From: an uncultured Elusimicrobia bacterium
GTDB taxonomy: Bacteria > Elusimicrobiota > Elusimicrobia > UBA1565 > UBA9628
NCBI GenBank assembly: GCA_903830945.1
Contig: CAIKVT010000081.1
Span: forward strand, 1-64,000
Direction of reading: 5' to 3'
DNA: 64,000 nucleotides
A program made the translations under genes and the position numbers. How positions within the stretch are numbered: the first letter of the stretch is position 1; every line of letters begins with the position of its first letter. Shown piece by piece: positions 43,061 through 52,530 of this stretch. Under the pieces are notes generated by a model. The model was not told where the DNA came from. It saw only the letters and a list, made by a program, of their open reading frames with translations, and did not search any database.

Positions 43061-44065
43061 TCATCCAGGATTTTTCAAGAACGGATCTATGCGGAACCCT
43101 TCTGAGGCCTGCAGCATGGACATGGTCTCTGTGCCCACTTGGCCCGGAGGCAGCCAGGCGGGCCCGGCGGGCTCTATTAGGACGTAGCGCAGGCCCTGCC
43201 ACTCCACGAAAGCCTCGTCCTTGGCGGGCAGGCGCAGGATGGCCATGAGGTAGTGATCGGGCACCGCGATGCCGATGATGCGGACGTTTGGCCAGTTGGA
43301 GAGGATGGCGGCCAGGACCCCGGTCTTGGTGTCGCAGTCGCCCCAGCCTCGGACCATGGACATGACCGGCGGCAGGATGCCTCCGGTGTGCTTGCCGTCC
43401 TCGAGTTCTGGCGGGATCTTGTAAGACAAGGCGGTCTGGACCATGGCCGTGGCAGCGCCTACCAAGGTTTCGGAGTCGTAGCCGTTGTTCACGGAGACGG
43501 AATTCAAGGCCAAGGCTACGGGTTCGAGGGCCGTGATGCTCCGCATGACCATGGCGGGAACGTCCGCCTCGACGACGTTGCCGGTCAGGAATTTTAAACC
43601 TTTGGAGACGAGAAAGTCGCGGCGTTTGCGTTCATACTCGGTCTTGAGGTTGGCCATGGCGTTGTCGAGCTGTGATTGTGACTTATGGGTTGACACCGCG
43701 AGCTTATAGGCCTTTTGGCGGGCGTTGTTGTGCCATCGGTCTATGGCGTCGAGGTCAGCCTGGCTGTACCAGAACCCGTCGCAGTATGCGGCGTAGGATT
43801 GCTTTGTGACCTGGTAGCGGACCTGGATCTGGTCGCGGTTGAAATTTTTGAAGTGGTACTCGGCGAAGAGGGAATCCACGGTCTGGCCGAGGCGCTGGGA
43901 GGCGCGAGCCTGGCTTTGGGGGTCGTCCTCGCCGGTTGGCTGGGAATGGAGGCCGGTGAAGCGGGGGAAGAGGCTTTGCTCGCAGCGCCAGGAGAGGAGG
44001 GCAGTGGCGAAGTAGCAGAGCAGGAGCATCGGGGCTAGGAACCGGAGGGTCGGGCCGGTGCGCAT
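43061..44065 (-). CDS. Membrane-anchored transglutaminase-like protein
   Basis: 334 residues with an N-terminal anchor helix (about 9-25). The C-terminal half holds WGDCDTKTGVLAAIL, with a candidate catalytic Cys, and VPDHYLMAIL, with a candidate His, in the order and spacing of transglutaminase-like cysteine enzymes. A final ELVLI-like strand with an acidic residue is less clear. The target is unknown. First gene of the minus-strand run to 39394 that includes DUF350 and the hydantoinase. Confidence 0.7.
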   Translation of the reverse strand: MRTGPTLRFLAPMLLLCYFATALLSWRCEQSLFPRFTGLHSQPTGEDDPQSQARASQRLGQTVDSLFAEYHFKNFNRDQIQVRYQVTKQSYAAYCDGFWYSQADLDAIDRWHNNARQKAYKLAVSTHKSQSQLDNAMANLKTEYERKRRDFLVSKGLKFLTGNVVEADVPAMVMRSITALEPVALALNSVSVNNGYDSETLVGAATAMVQTALSYKIPPELEDGKHTGGILPPVMSMVRGWGDCDTKTGVLAAILSNWPNVRIIGIAVPDHYLMAILRLPAKDEAFVEWQGLRYVLIEPAGPAWLPPGQVGTETMSMLQASEGFRIDPFLKNPG

Positions 44066-44125
44066 GGGAAGGAGGATACTAAATTGGGGTCATTGGAGCA
44101 GTCTTCTTCGGCTTCCGGTAAGGCC

Positions 44126-44154
44126 TTGCATCCTCAGCTTCGCCCTGTTATATT
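44126..44154 (+). promoter_or_regulatory. Promoter TTGCAT-17-TATATT
   Basis: TTGCAT (44126-44131), 17-base spacer, TATATT (44149-44154). Predicted start near 44161, so an ATG at 44155 would not be transcribed. The membrane protein must start at 44176. Confidence 0.55.
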
Positions 44155-44175
44155 ATGCAGGTTCATCCATCTCCT

Positions 44176-44832
44176 ATGGATAGTGAATACTCCCCCAATC
44201 GGCCGCTGCCTTCCGTGCCTGCGCCGCCTCGGCATCGGCGGTTGGTCGTCAAGTCCATGGCGGTCGTGGTGTGCCTAGCCATGCTGGCACGATTGTGGCA
44301 TGGCACAGGTCGTTCGGATTGGGCTGCGGCCGGGGTCTTTGCCGCGGCGGTCGCTATTTTTTGCATCGCGCAGAGCGGTTGGCGCGCTTGGGCCAAGGGT
44401 TTGGCTTCGAGCTTGGCCGGTGTAGGTATGGCTACCGCTTTCTACCGTTTCGGCGTAGGCGCCTTTGTCTGGCCGGCGCAGACGCCGGGCCTCGAGGTCT
44501 GCATACTCGTCGGGCTCGGCCTGGCGGCTGCTGCGGCGGGCTTCTCCCTCGGTGTGTGGACTTCGGACCGTTGGACCGCAGGGGGGTTGATAGCCGGGGC
44601 CGGGGCCATGATGCTCTTGGCTTCGTGCTCGCTTTTGTTGCCGCCGGAGGCGGCCTGGCTGAATGGAGTGCGTGAGGTCTGGATGCTGCAGGGACGGCAA
44701 TTTATCGCTTCCGGCGGGCTCTGGCGCTGGGGAGCCGTTTTTGGGCTGGTTTTGGCCGGGTTTTTCCTGCGGAGCAGGCAGTCGTGTGTTCTGCGTCCCG
44801 ACAAGGCGCCCCTCCTCAACTGGAACCGCTAG
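44176..44832 (+). CDS. Membrane protein of unknown function
   Basis: 218 residues from ATG 44176, with a Pro-rich N-terminal tail and about six membrane helices of alternating Ala/Gly/Leu composition. No family recognised. It converges with the complex I operon; the intervening 67 bases hold two hairpins. Confidence 0.65.
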   Translation: MDSEYSPNRPLPSVPAPPRHRRLVVKSMAVVVCLAMLARLWHGTGRSDWAAAGVFAAAVAIFCIAQSGWRAWAKGLASSLAGVGMATAFYRFGVGAFVWPAQTPGLEVCILVGLGLAAAAAGFSLGVWTSDRWTAGGLIAGAGAMMLLASCSLLLPPEAAWLNGVREVWMLQGRQFIASGGLWRWGAVFGLVLAGFFLRSRQSCVLRPDKAPLLNWNR

Positions 44833-44852
44833 GGCGCGTCACGTCCTGGCAC

Positions 44853-44896
44853 TGACAGTTCTTAGAAAATGTGCTGACTGTCATGCGCGAGCGCAT
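44853..44896. terminator. Paired hairpins between convergent genes
   Basis: TGACAGT (44853-44859) pairs with ACTGTCA (44877-44883), and right after it ATGCGC (44883-44888) pairs with GCGCAT (44891-44896). The position between a plus-strand gene and the 3' end of nuoN suggests bidirectional termination, but neither side has a T-run. Confidence 0.4.
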
Positions 44897-44899
44897 TGG

Positions 44900-46438
44900 T
44901 CAGGGTAAGTGCGGGACCGAGAGCTGCACGTTGGCTATCAGGGGATCAGGATAGATTCCAAAGTATAGGACCCCGGCTAAGGCTACGGCCAGGCATCCGT
45001 AGAGGTAGGGCCCTGCGTGCAGTGCGGCGGGTAAGGGCCCGCCATCTTTGGAGGGCAGGCGTTCTCCTTTCCCGGAATTGGCCGGCAGGAAGAACATGTG
45101 ATAGGCGATTTTCATGTAGTAGTAAACGGAGACCACGCTGTTGAGCACGCCGACTACGGCTAGGCCGTAGAACACCGCTGGACTGATCCCGCCGGAGGCG
45201 CTACGGCCGGCCGAGAGCGCGGCCGCGAACAGGTAGAACTTCCCAATGAAGCCGGCCAGCGGCGGCAGGCCGGCCAGCGAGAGCAGGAACGCGGTCATGA
45301 ACAGGGCTAAGGACAAGGAGCGCTGGGCAAGGCCATCGAAGGCCGCCAGTTCATAAGATCCCAAGCCGTCTCGTGATCCATTGTCGCCTACGGCTTGCAC
45401 CACCGCGAAGGCGCCGAGGTTCATGGCCACGTAGACCAAGCTGTAGAGCAAAACGCCTTGGATTCCGAGGGCGGTTCCCGCCACGATGCCGATGAGGATG
45501 TAGCCGGCCTGGGCTATGGAGGAGTAGGCCAGCAGGCGCTTGACGTTGTCCTGGAAGAGTGCAACGGTGTTGCCTACGGTCATGGTGAGCATGGCTAGAA
45601 GTGCTAGCAGCGTGGTAAAGCCCAGGCTAGCGGCCGGGACCAGGACCATGTAGACGCGCGCCAGCACGCCGATGGTCGCAATCTTCGGGGCTACGGACAG
45701 GAATGCCGCTACGGGCAACGGCGCTCCTTCGTAGGCGTCCGGGACCCAGAAGTGCATGGGCGCCATGGCGGCTTTGAAGCCGAAGCCGAGCAGGATGAAC
45801 AGCATGGCCAAGGTGAACACCGGACTCTTGGTCTGCAAGGCAGGCAGCCACAGGCCGGCGCTTTGGGGGTCTACGAGTCGCGTGGTCCCCGTGGCGCCGT
45901 AGTAGAGCGATATTCCGTAGACCATGATCGCCGATGAGAAGGCGCCGAAGAGGAAGTACTTGATCGCGCCTTCGTTGGACTTGCGATTGCGGCGTTCGAA
46001 GCCGGTCAGCACGAACGAGGAGATCGAGATGAGCTCCAGGGCCACGAAGACCAGAAGCATATCGGTGGCCGAGACCAGCAGCATCATGCCGACGGTGGAG
46101 AAGATCAGCAGCGCGCAGAACGTCCCAGCCTGGGCCGGGGGCAGTTGCCCGTACTCGAGACAGAGCATGACTGTCATGATGACAGACAAAAGCACGGCGA
46201 GTTTGAAGAATTGGCTCATGGGATCGACCACCCAGAGGCCTCCGCTGACGGGTAGCGGCAAGCCTCCGGAGACGGAGAGCCCGCGGGCGATGAGGGCCAG
46301 GGCCACAGCGGCTGCGACCCAGGCGAAGTGGTAGAGGAGTTTGGAGGATTTTGCCGGGGCCAGGATATCGGCCAGCATCAGTCCCAGGCCGAGCAGGGAG
46401 AGCGCGATCTCCGGCGCCAGCAGGCCTAGGTTCTGCAT
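44900..46438 (-). CDS. nuoN: Complex I subunit NuoN
   Basis: Antiporter-like proton-pumping membrane subunit. 512 residues, about 14 helices. Conserved features are the LLVFVALELISISSFVL helix with its functional Glu, NEGAIKYFLFGAFSSAIMVYG, GFGFKAAMAPMHFWVPDAYEGAPLPVAAFLSVAPK with Lys residues, and NVKRLLAYSSIAQAGYI. Last gene of nuoA-B-C-D-H-I-J-K-L-M-N, four bases after nuoM. Confidence 0.96.
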   Translation of the reverse strand: MQNLGLLAPEIALSLLGLGLMLADILAPAKSSKLLYHFAWVAAAVALALIARGLSVSGGLPLPVSGGLWVVDPMSQFFKLAVLLSVIMTVMLCLEYGQLPPAQAGTFCALLIFSTVGMMLLVSATDMLLVFVALELISISSFVLTGFERRNRKSNEGAIKYFLFGAFSSAIMVYGISLYYGATGTTRLVDPQSAGLWLPALQTKSPVFTLAMLFILLGFGFKAAMAPMHFWVPDAYEGAPLPVAAFLSVAPKIATIGVLARVYMVLVPAASLGFTTLLALLAMLTMTVGNTVALFQDNVKRLLAYSSIAQAGYILIGIVAGTALGIQGVLLYSLVYVAMNLGAFAVVQAVGDNGSRDGLGSYELAAFDGLAQRSLSLALFMTAFLLSLAGLPPLAGFIGKFYLFAAALSAGRSASGGISPAVFYGLAVVGVLNSVVSVYYYMKIAYHMFFLPANSGKGERLPSKDGGPLPAALHAGPYLYGCLAVALAGVLYFGIYPDPLIANVQLSVPHLP

Positions 46439-46442
46439 GGGA

Positions 46443-47903
46443 TCACTTGAAGAGCCCCGCCATGTGACCGACCGTGGCGTTGATGAGGTCCAGGGCGGGC
46501 TTGGGGTAGATGCCTAGATATATGGTGAGCGCCACTAGGGGCAGCAAGGCGCACAGCTCCCTGGCGTCTACATCGGCCAAATCCTTCCACTTCTCGTTGA
46601 GCGGCCCCAGGAAGACCTTCTCAAGCATGCGCAGGAAGAAGGCTGTGGTCACCAGCAGGCCGATGACAGAGACGCCGGTGTAGAGCTTCCAGCGCGGGAA
46701 GGCACCTATGAAGCACAGAAGTTCCCCCCAGAAGCCGGCCAGGCCCGGCAACCCCAGGGAGGCGAAGCAGGCTAAGGACATCAGCCCGGCGTAGACCGGG
46801 ACCTTCGCGGCCAGGCCGCCGAAGGCTCCAATGTCGCGGGTGTGCGTCCGGTCGTAAATCACGCCGACCAGGAGGAACAACGCTCCGGTGATGAGTCCGT
46901 GGTTGACCATCTCCAGGACCGCGCCGGAAAAACCCGTGACGGTCAGGCCGGCGATGCCCAGCAGGCAGTAGCCCATGTGGTTGATGGATGAGTAGGCCAC
47001 CATCTTCTTCATGTCGGTCTGGGCCATGGCGCAGAGCGCTCCATAGATGATGTTGATGACCGCGATGATTACCAGGTAGGGCAGGAACCACTGGAAACCA
47101 AGGGGCAGCATGCCATAGGAGACGCGCATGATGCCGTAGACGCCCATCTTAAGCAGCACCGCGGCCAGGACCACGCTCACCGCCGTCGGGGCCTCTACGT
47201 GGGCCAGGGGCAGCCAGGTATGGAACGGGAAGGCCGGTACCTTGACCGCAAATCCCAGGTAGAAGGCCAGGAAGATCAGGATCTGGAAGCTGCGCTCCCA
47301 GGTGGGATGGGACTGCAGCAGGATCAGCAGGTCGAATGTGTGCGGGCTGGACTTGAAGTACACGGCCAGGATGCCCAGCAGCATGAAGACCGAGCCGGTC
47401 AAAGTGTAGAGGAAGAACTTGATGGCCGCATACTCCTTCTTCGGCCCCCCCCAAATCCCAATGAGGAAGTACATCGGCACCAAGGTGATCTCCCAGAAGA
47501 CGTAGAAGAGCACTAGGTCCAGGGAGGCGAACACGCCGAGCATGCCAACTTCGAGGATCAGGAACCAGAAAAAATATTCCTTGATGCGGTTCTTGATGTT
47601 CAGTGAGGCGATCAGTGAGACGAATGTCATCAGTGTGGTCAGCAGGATCAGGGGATAGGACAGACCGTCGACCCCCAGGAAGTACTGCACGTTGATCGAA
47701 GGGATCCAGGGCATGCGCTCGACGAACTGCATGTCCGCGGTCTGCCGGTTGAAGAAGAAGAACAGCGCCCCGCTCAAGATCAAGGAGAGGCCGGAGCACA
47801 GCAGCGCGACTATCTGCACGGAGCGTTCCTTCTCCTTGGGCAGGGCTAGAATCACGAGGGCCCCGACCAGTGGTAGGAAGGTGATGATGCTCAGGATGTT
47901 CAT
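46443..47903 (-). CDS. nuoM: Complex I subunit NuoM
   Basis: Antiporter-like subunit, 486 residues, about 14 helices. FYVFWEITLVPMYFLIGIWGG, AVKVPAFPFHTWLPLAHVEAPTAVSVVLAAVLLKMGVYGIMR and DMKKMVAYSSINHMGYCLLG are the family signatures with the conserved Glu and Lys residues of the proton path. A 71-base structured gap separates it from nuoL, the only real gap in the operon. Confidence 0.97.
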   Translation of the reverse strand: MNILSIITFLPLVGALVILALPKEKERSVQIVALLCSGLSLILSGALFFFFNRQTADMQFVERMPWIPSINVQYFLGVDGLSYPLILLTTLMTFVSLIASLNIKNRIKEYFFWFLILEVGMLGVFASLDLVLFYVFWEITLVPMYFLIGIWGGPKKEYAAIKFFLYTLTGSVFMLLGILAVYFKSSPHTFDLLILLQSHPTWERSFQILIFLAFYLGFAVKVPAFPFHTWLPLAHVEAPTAVSVVLAAVLLKMGVYGIMRVSYGMLPLGFQWFLPYLVIIAVINIIYGALCAMAQTDMKKMVAYSSINHMGYCLLGIAGLTVTGFSGAVLEMVNHGLITGALFLLVGVIYDRTHTRDIGAFGGLAAKVPVYAGLMSLACFASLGLPGLAGFWGELLCFIGAFPRWKLYTGVSVIGLLVTTAFFLRMLEKVFLGPLNEKWKDLADVDARELCALLPLVALTIYLGIYPKPALDLINATVGHMAGLFK

Positions 47904-47974
47904 TCCATTCTCCCTAGTGCATGCAAGTGCACTGGCACTGAACGACGTTCAGGGGACATGTTGTCGTTCATGTG
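47904..47974 (-). other. Structured gap between nuoL and nuoM
   Basis: Within 71 bases there are several inverted repeats: GTGCA...TGCAC, GAACGACGTTC and AACGAC...GTCGTT. In an otherwise overlapping operon this suggests an mRNA processing or stabilising element. No promoter or T-run is evident. Confidence 0.35.
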
Positions 47975-49954
47975 TTAACGCCATGCGATCAGGAAAGCGA
48001 GCGTGCTCAAGACGGCGGCCGTCCAGAGCAGGTACTCCTGGATCATGCCCCGCCGGATGAGCCAGCGTAGGGCACCGCCCACTGACACGCTCAGTCCTCC
48101 GGTCTCGTCCACCATCCGGTCGATGAAGAGCGCGTCGAAGAGCTGTCCCAACTGCGCGGCCAGTTGCGCGAGCAGGTCCCAGCCGTCTACGAAGATGCGG
48201 TCGATGACCTCAGAATCGATCCAGAAGGCCATCTTGGCCGTGCGGTCTCCCAGGTCCACCAGGGCCAGGAAGCTGTCGTCGAGGTAGTAGCGGCGCTCCA
48301 GGAGGTTGAAGACGGGCGCCAAGCGCCGCTTAAGGTCTTCCGCGAGGCGGAAATCATGCCTGCCGTAGAGCCTGTAGGAAAATAGGATGGCGCAGGCCAC
48401 GGCGGCGAAGACGATTCCACCCAGTCCAGGCGGCGCCACGTTCATGCGGGGCATCAGGCCGGCGGGTGGATCGAAGTGCACGAGACGTTCGAAGAGATGG
48501 TTGTGCGAAAGGTACGCGCCGCTGAAGATGGAGAGCGCGGCCAGTATGCCCAGGGGCACTGTCATGGTCCACGGCGACTCGTGGGCGTGGCGGTAGCGTT
48601 CAAGGTCGCGCTCTGTGCCGGTGAAGGTTAAAAAAACCAGCCGGAACATGTAGAAGGCGGTCAAGACGGCGCTCAGGGCGAGTATGAAGAAGAGGTGCGG
48701 GTCGTACTCGTAGACCTGCTCCAGGATCATGTCCTTGGAGTACCATCCGGAGAGGAAGGGTATGCCGGTGATGGCGCAGGTCCCTACGAAGGTTGCCAAG
48801 GCCGTAAACGGCATCTTTTTGGAGAGGTTCCCCATCTGGCGCATGTCGTTGGTGTGTACGGCGTGGATGACTGAGCCGGCGCAAAGGAAGAGGAGCGCTT
48901 TGAAGGCGGCGTGCGTGGTCAGATGGAAGAGGCCGGCGGTGTAGCCCCAGCAGCCCAGGGCACACATCATAAAGCCCAGTTGCGAGACCGTGGAGAAGGC
49001 CAGGACCCTCTTGATGTCGTAGCAGACCACGGCCATGGTCGCGGCCAGCAACGCCGTCAGGGCCCCGGCCCAAGCCACGGCGAACATCGCAATGGGACTA
49101 GCCGCATAGATGAAGTAACATTTCGCGACCAGATAGATGCCGGCTGCGACCATGGTGGCGGCATGGATGAGGGCCGAGACCGGGGTAGGGCCTTCCATGG
49201 CGTCGGGCAGCCAGATGAAGAGCGGGAACTGAGCGGACTTACCCGCCGCGCCGCAGAGCAGGCCCAGGCCGATGGCCGTGGCGGCTCCGGCCGGCATGTA
49301 GCCTTGTGCGACGAACTGCGCGATCTGCGGAATCTGGAAGCTGCCCACCAAGGAGAATATGAGCAGGAGCGCCACGTAGAGCCCGAGGTCGCCCAGCTTC
49401 GTGGTGATGAAAGCCTTTTTGGCCGCGTAGGCCGGTTCCGCGCGTTCGAACCAGAAGCCGATGAGGATATAGGAAGAGAAGCCTACGAGTTCCCAGCAGC
49501 AGAAGGTGACCAGGAGGTTGCTGGAGACTACGAGTCCGAGCATGGCCGCCGTGAAGAAAGAGAGGTAGGCGTAGTAGCGTTTGAAATGGGGATCGCCGTG
49601 CATATAGCCCAGTGAGTAGACTTGCACCAGGAAGCTTACCAGGCACACCACCACGAGCATGACCACGGCCGCGCCGTCGATGAGCACGCCGATGGGCATG
49701 TCGTAGAGGAACGGCTTGCCCCCGATGGTCGCGCCGAAAGAGAACCAGCTCCAATCCATCTGATAGGGAATATGGATGGAGCCGATGACAGCGCCGTAGA
49801 AGATGGCTACGGACTGGATCAGGCACCAGCCGATAGCGGCGATGCCGACCAAAGGCATGGGCGAGTGCGGGTCTTCGGGGGCCGCCAAGAGAATGATGAA
49901 CGAGGCGACCAGGGGGATCAGTGGTATGAGGTAGACGTGTTCGAGCATTCTCAT
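47975..49954 (-). CDS. nuoL: Complex I subunit NuoL
   Basis: Largest antiporter-like subunit, 659 residues, about 16 helices with the lateral helix at the C-terminus. Signatures are SNLLVTFCCWELVGFSSYILIGFW, GKSAQFPLFIWLPDAMEGPTPVSALIHAATMVAAGIYLV, DIKRVLAFSTVSQLGFMM and HAAFKALLFLCAGSVIHA. The ATGA start overlaps nuoK by four bases. Confidence 0.97.
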   Translation of the reverse strand: MRMLEHVYLIPLIPLVASFIILLAAPEDPHSPMPLVGIAAIGWCLIQSVAIFYGAVIGSIHIPYQMDWSWFSFGATIGGKPFLYDMPIGVLIDGAAVVMLVVVCLVSFLVQVYSLGYMHGDPHFKRYYAYLSFFTAAMLGLVVSSNLLVTFCCWELVGFSSYILIGFWFERAEPAYAAKKAFITTKLGDLGLYVALLLIFSLVGSFQIPQIAQFVAQGYMPAGAATAIGLGLLCGAAGKSAQFPLFIWLPDAMEGPTPVSALIHAATMVAAGIYLVAKCYFIYAASPIAMFAVAWAGALTALLAATMAVVCYDIKRVLAFSTVSQLGFMMCALGCWGYTAGLFHLTTHAAFKALLFLCAGSVIHAVHTNDMRQMGNLSKKMPFTALATFVGTCAITGIPFLSGWYSKDMILEQVYEYDPHLFFILALSAVLTAFYMFRLVFLTFTGTERDLERYRHAHESPWTMTVPLGILAALSIFSGAYLSHNHLFERLVHFDPPAGLMPRMNVAPPGLGGIVFAAVACAILFSYRLYGRHDFRLAEDLKRRLAPVFNLLERRYYLDDSFLALVDLGDRTAKMAFWIDSEVIDRIFVDGWDLLAQLAAQLGQLFDALFIDRMVDETGGLSVSVGGALRWLIRRGMIQEYLLWTAAVLSTLAFLIAWR

Positions 49955-50262
49955 CCCTTGAGTAGGTGGAAGTCCTCGACGTAGGCGGTCGCGGAATTGC
50001 GGTAGATAGTCAGGACCAGGGCCAGGCCGACCACCACTTCGGCCGCGGCCACGGTGATGACGAAGAGAGCGGCCGTCATCCCTGTAACCCCGCCTGGATG
50101 CAGGTAGTGGTTGAAGGCCGCCAGGTTTATGTTGGCGGCGTTAAACATCAATTCGATGGACATGAGGATGCCGATGACGTTGCGGCGGGTCAGCGCGCCG
50201 AAGAGGCCTATCAGGAACAGCGCCGCGCCCAGGACGAGGTAGTGGCCGAGGCTCAGGTTCAT
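49951..50262 (-). CDS. nuoK: Complex I subunit NuoK
   Basis: Three-helix membrane subunit, 103 residues from ATG 50262, which overlaps the nuoJ stop (ATGA). TRRNVIGILMSIELMFNAANINLAAF carries the conserved membrane Glu, and AAAEVVVGLALVLTIYR the second. A longer upstream frame is the shadow of nuoJ. Confidence 0.95.
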   Translation of the reverse strand: MNLSLGHYLVLGAALFLIGLFGALTRRNVIGILMSIELMFNAANINLAAFNHYLHPGGVTGMTAALFVITVAAAEVVVGLALVLTIYRNSATAYVEDFHLLKG

Positions 50263-50750
50263 GAGATGTCCTTGCGCGAGAAGAAGACGGCGCCAAGAAG
50301 TGCCGCGAGCAGCACCAAAGAGATCAGCTCGAAGGGCAGGGCGTAATCGCCCAGCATCAATAGGCCGATGGAGCGCGTGGTGGCTGTCGCGGGTGCTGAT
50401 GAGGATGTGTGGCGGAAGATGCCGACGAGGCGCCAGAGGCCTGCGCCCGTGATGGCGCAGACCAGCAGCGCCGCGGCCCACTGTTGGTTGATCTGGCGCA
50501 GATGCAGGTTCGAGGCGCGTCCCAGGAGCATGACCGCAAAAATGATGAGGATGGCGATGCCGCCGACGTAGATGAGCAGCTGTCCGGCGAAGAGGAAGTC
50601 CGCGCCCAGGCAGGCGAAGAGGCCTGCTACTCCCGCGAGGCTCAGGCCCAGGGCCAGTGCCGAGTGCACCGTGTTGCGCAGGGTCACGACCATCACGGCG
50701 CCGGTCAGGGCGACCGCGGCCATACAGTAGAAGGCAATCGCCTCGATCAT
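50259..50750 (-). CDS. nuoJ: Complex I subunit NuoJ
   Basis: Five-helix membrane subunit, 163 residues. VVTLRNTVHSALALGLSLAGVAGLFACLGADFLFAGQLLIYVGGIAILIIFAVML is the family core with the pi-bulge helix region. It overlaps nuoI and nuoK by four bases each. Confidence 0.95.
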   Translation of the reverse strand: MIEAIAFYCMAAVALTGAVMVVTLRNTVHSALALGLSLAGVAGLFACLGADFLFAGQLLIYVGGIAILIIFAVMLLGRASNLHLRQINQQWAAALLVCAITGAGLWRLVGIFRHTSSSAPATATTRSIGLLMLGDYALPFELISLVLLAALLGAVFFSRKDIS

Positions 50751-51259
50751 CGGTGTCCTTGCACCTCTCTGACAGGGATATAGCTCTCCAGGTCATGGAA
50801 GGCCTTTTTCTTCGGGTCCCAGACGCGGCCGGCCAGCGGGAATCCCTGTTTCCAGCAGCGCACCATCTCATCGCGGTTGGAGAAAGCGTACTCGTAGTCG
50901 AGGGAGTGCCAGACGGACTTGGGCTTGGTGGGGCAGGCTTCCTGGCAGAGCCCGCAGAAATTACACTTGCCTAGGTCCAAGGTGTACCATTCGGCCTTGG
51001 GCACGCGCTTCTTGGTCTCCGGGTGCACCTGGCTTTCCAGGGCGATGCACGCGGAGGGACAGGCCTTGGCGCAGAGGCTGCAGGCGATGCAGGTTGAGGC
51101 GTCGAAGATCAGCATCCCGCGGAAGGCGTCGTAGGGGACGAGTTTTTCGGTCGGGTATTGCACCGTGACCGATGGCTTAAAGAGGTAGCGCAGGGTGATC
51201 CAGAGCCCCTCGACGAAGGCCCAGGCTGTGAGGAACACCGTCTTGAAGTAGCCGATCAC
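50747..51259 (-). CDS. nuoI: Complex I subunit NuoI, two [4Fe-4S] ferredoxin domains
   Basis: Electron-transfer subunit on the peripheral arm, 170 residues. GTG 51259 overlaps the nuoH stop (GTGA). Two cluster motifs, CIACSLCAKACP (57-68) and CNFCGLCQEACP (99-110), bind clusters N6a and N6b. A much longer frame upstream is only the shadow of nuoH. Confidence 0.95.
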   Translation of the reverse strand: MIGYFKTVFLTAWAFVEGLWITLRYLFKPSVTVQYPTEKLVPYDAFRGMLIFDASTCIACSLCAKACPSACIALESQVHPETKKRVPKAEWYTLDLGKCNFCGLCQEACPTKPKSVWHSLDYEYAFSNRDEMVRCWKQGFPLAGRVWDPKKKAFHDLESYIPVREVQGHR

Positions 51260-52530
51260 CGCAGCCCCCAGCCACGCAGATGCAGATACACCAAGACTCC
51301 GGCCAGGCCTATGTTGGCGAAGGACCAGGGCAGGAGGAACTTCCAATTGAAGTCCATGAGCTGGTCCACGCGCAGGCGCGGGAAGGTCCAGCGGAACCAC
51401 AGGAATACGAACATCATGAGCATCGCCTTGCTGAGCATCCAAATCCAGCTGGGGATGCCGACCAACCAGGGCAGCGGGGAGGCCCCGCCGCCTAGGAAGA
51501 AGACGGCCAGAAGGAACGAGGAGAGCAGGACGTAGCCGTATTCCATGAGGAAGAACATCGACCATTTCATCCCGGAGAATTCCGTGTGGAATCCCGCCAC
51601 CAGCTCGGACTCGGCCTCCGGGATGTCGAATGGGGTGCGATTGGTCTCGGCCACCGAGGCGATGAGGAAGAAGAGGAAGGCGATCTGGCCCACCACCGGA
51701 TAGAAGACGAACCAGCGCGGGATGCAGCCCATCCAATAGCCGGCCTGCGCCCGGTCGATGACGGCGAGGTCTAAAGATCCCGCGAACATGAGCACCGGCA
51801 CGATGGAGAAGCCGCGGGGCAACTCGTAGCTGACGATCTGTGCGGCGGCGCGCAGGCCTCCCAGCAGCGAGTACTTGTTGCCAGAGGCCCAGCCCGCCAT
51901 GACCACGCCGATGACCGAGATGCTGGCGAAGGCGAAGATGTAGAGCACGCCCATGTCGAGCTTGGCCGCGGCCAGTTCGTTGCCGAAGAGGACCGGGGCG
52001 AAGGCTATGATGCAGGGCGCGATGGCTACGATGGGCGCCAGGAGGTGCATGGCCTGGTCCGCGGCCGCGGGGGTGACGTCCTCCTTGAGCAGGAGCTTGA
52101 TCGTGTCGAAGATGGTCTGCGCCCAGCCGTGGAAGCCGCCGGCGTACATGGGGCCCATGCGGGACTGGATGTGCGCCGAGATCTTGCGCTCCCACCAGAC
52201 GGCCCAAAGCCCGTTGGCCACGATGACGCCGATGACGCAGCAGAGCTTGATGAGGACCCAGACCCAAGCGACCGCGGGCGCAGGCAGGCCGCAGCGCCCG
52301 AGCCAGACCAGGATTTTCTCCCCCCAGACCGCCAGTTCTCCTATGCCGAAGCCGATGGCCGCGATGCCCAGGATGATGCCGACAAGCCACAGCGCCCCGG
52401 CCCGGTAGCGCGGCAAAGACCATGGGCGGCGCCAGATCTCCGTGGGCCAGTACCTGGTCCCGATTAGAAGCTTGCCGGAGTGATGGTTGAGGACCGGTCC
52501 TGGGAAAACCTGTTTTTCAGGGGCCGTCAT
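51256..52530 (-). CDS. nuoH: Complex I subunit NuoH
   Basis: Membrane subunit that forms the quinone chamber with NuoB and NuoD. 424 residues, about eight to nine helices, with an N-terminal soluble extension of about 45 residues. ERKISAHIQSRMGPMYAGGFHGWAQTIFDTIKLLLKED and FFLIASVAETNRTPFDIPEAESELVAGFHTEFSGMKW are diagnostic. ATG 52530 overlaps the nuoD stop. Confidence 0.96.
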   Translation of the reverse strand: MTAPEKQVFPGPVLNHHSGKLLIGTRYWPTEIWRRPWSLPRYRAGALWLVGIILGIAAIGFGIGELAVWGEKILVWLGRCGLPAPAVAWVWVLIKLCCVIGVIVANGLWAVWWERKISAHIQSRMGPMYAGGFHGWAQTIFDTIKLLLKEDVTPAAADQAMHLLAPIVAIAPCIIAFAPVLFGNELAAAKLDMGVLYIFAFASISVIGVVMAGWASGNKYSLLGGLRAAAQIVSYELPRGFSIVPVLMFAGSLDLAVIDRAQAGYWMGCIPRWFVFYPVVGQIAFLFFLIASVAETNRTPFDIPEAESELVAGFHTEFSGMKWSMFFLMEYGYVLLSSFLLAVFFLGGGASPLPWLVGIPSWIWMLSKAMLMMFVFLWFRWTFPRLRVDQLMDFNWKFLLPWSFANIGLAGVLVYLHLRGWGLR

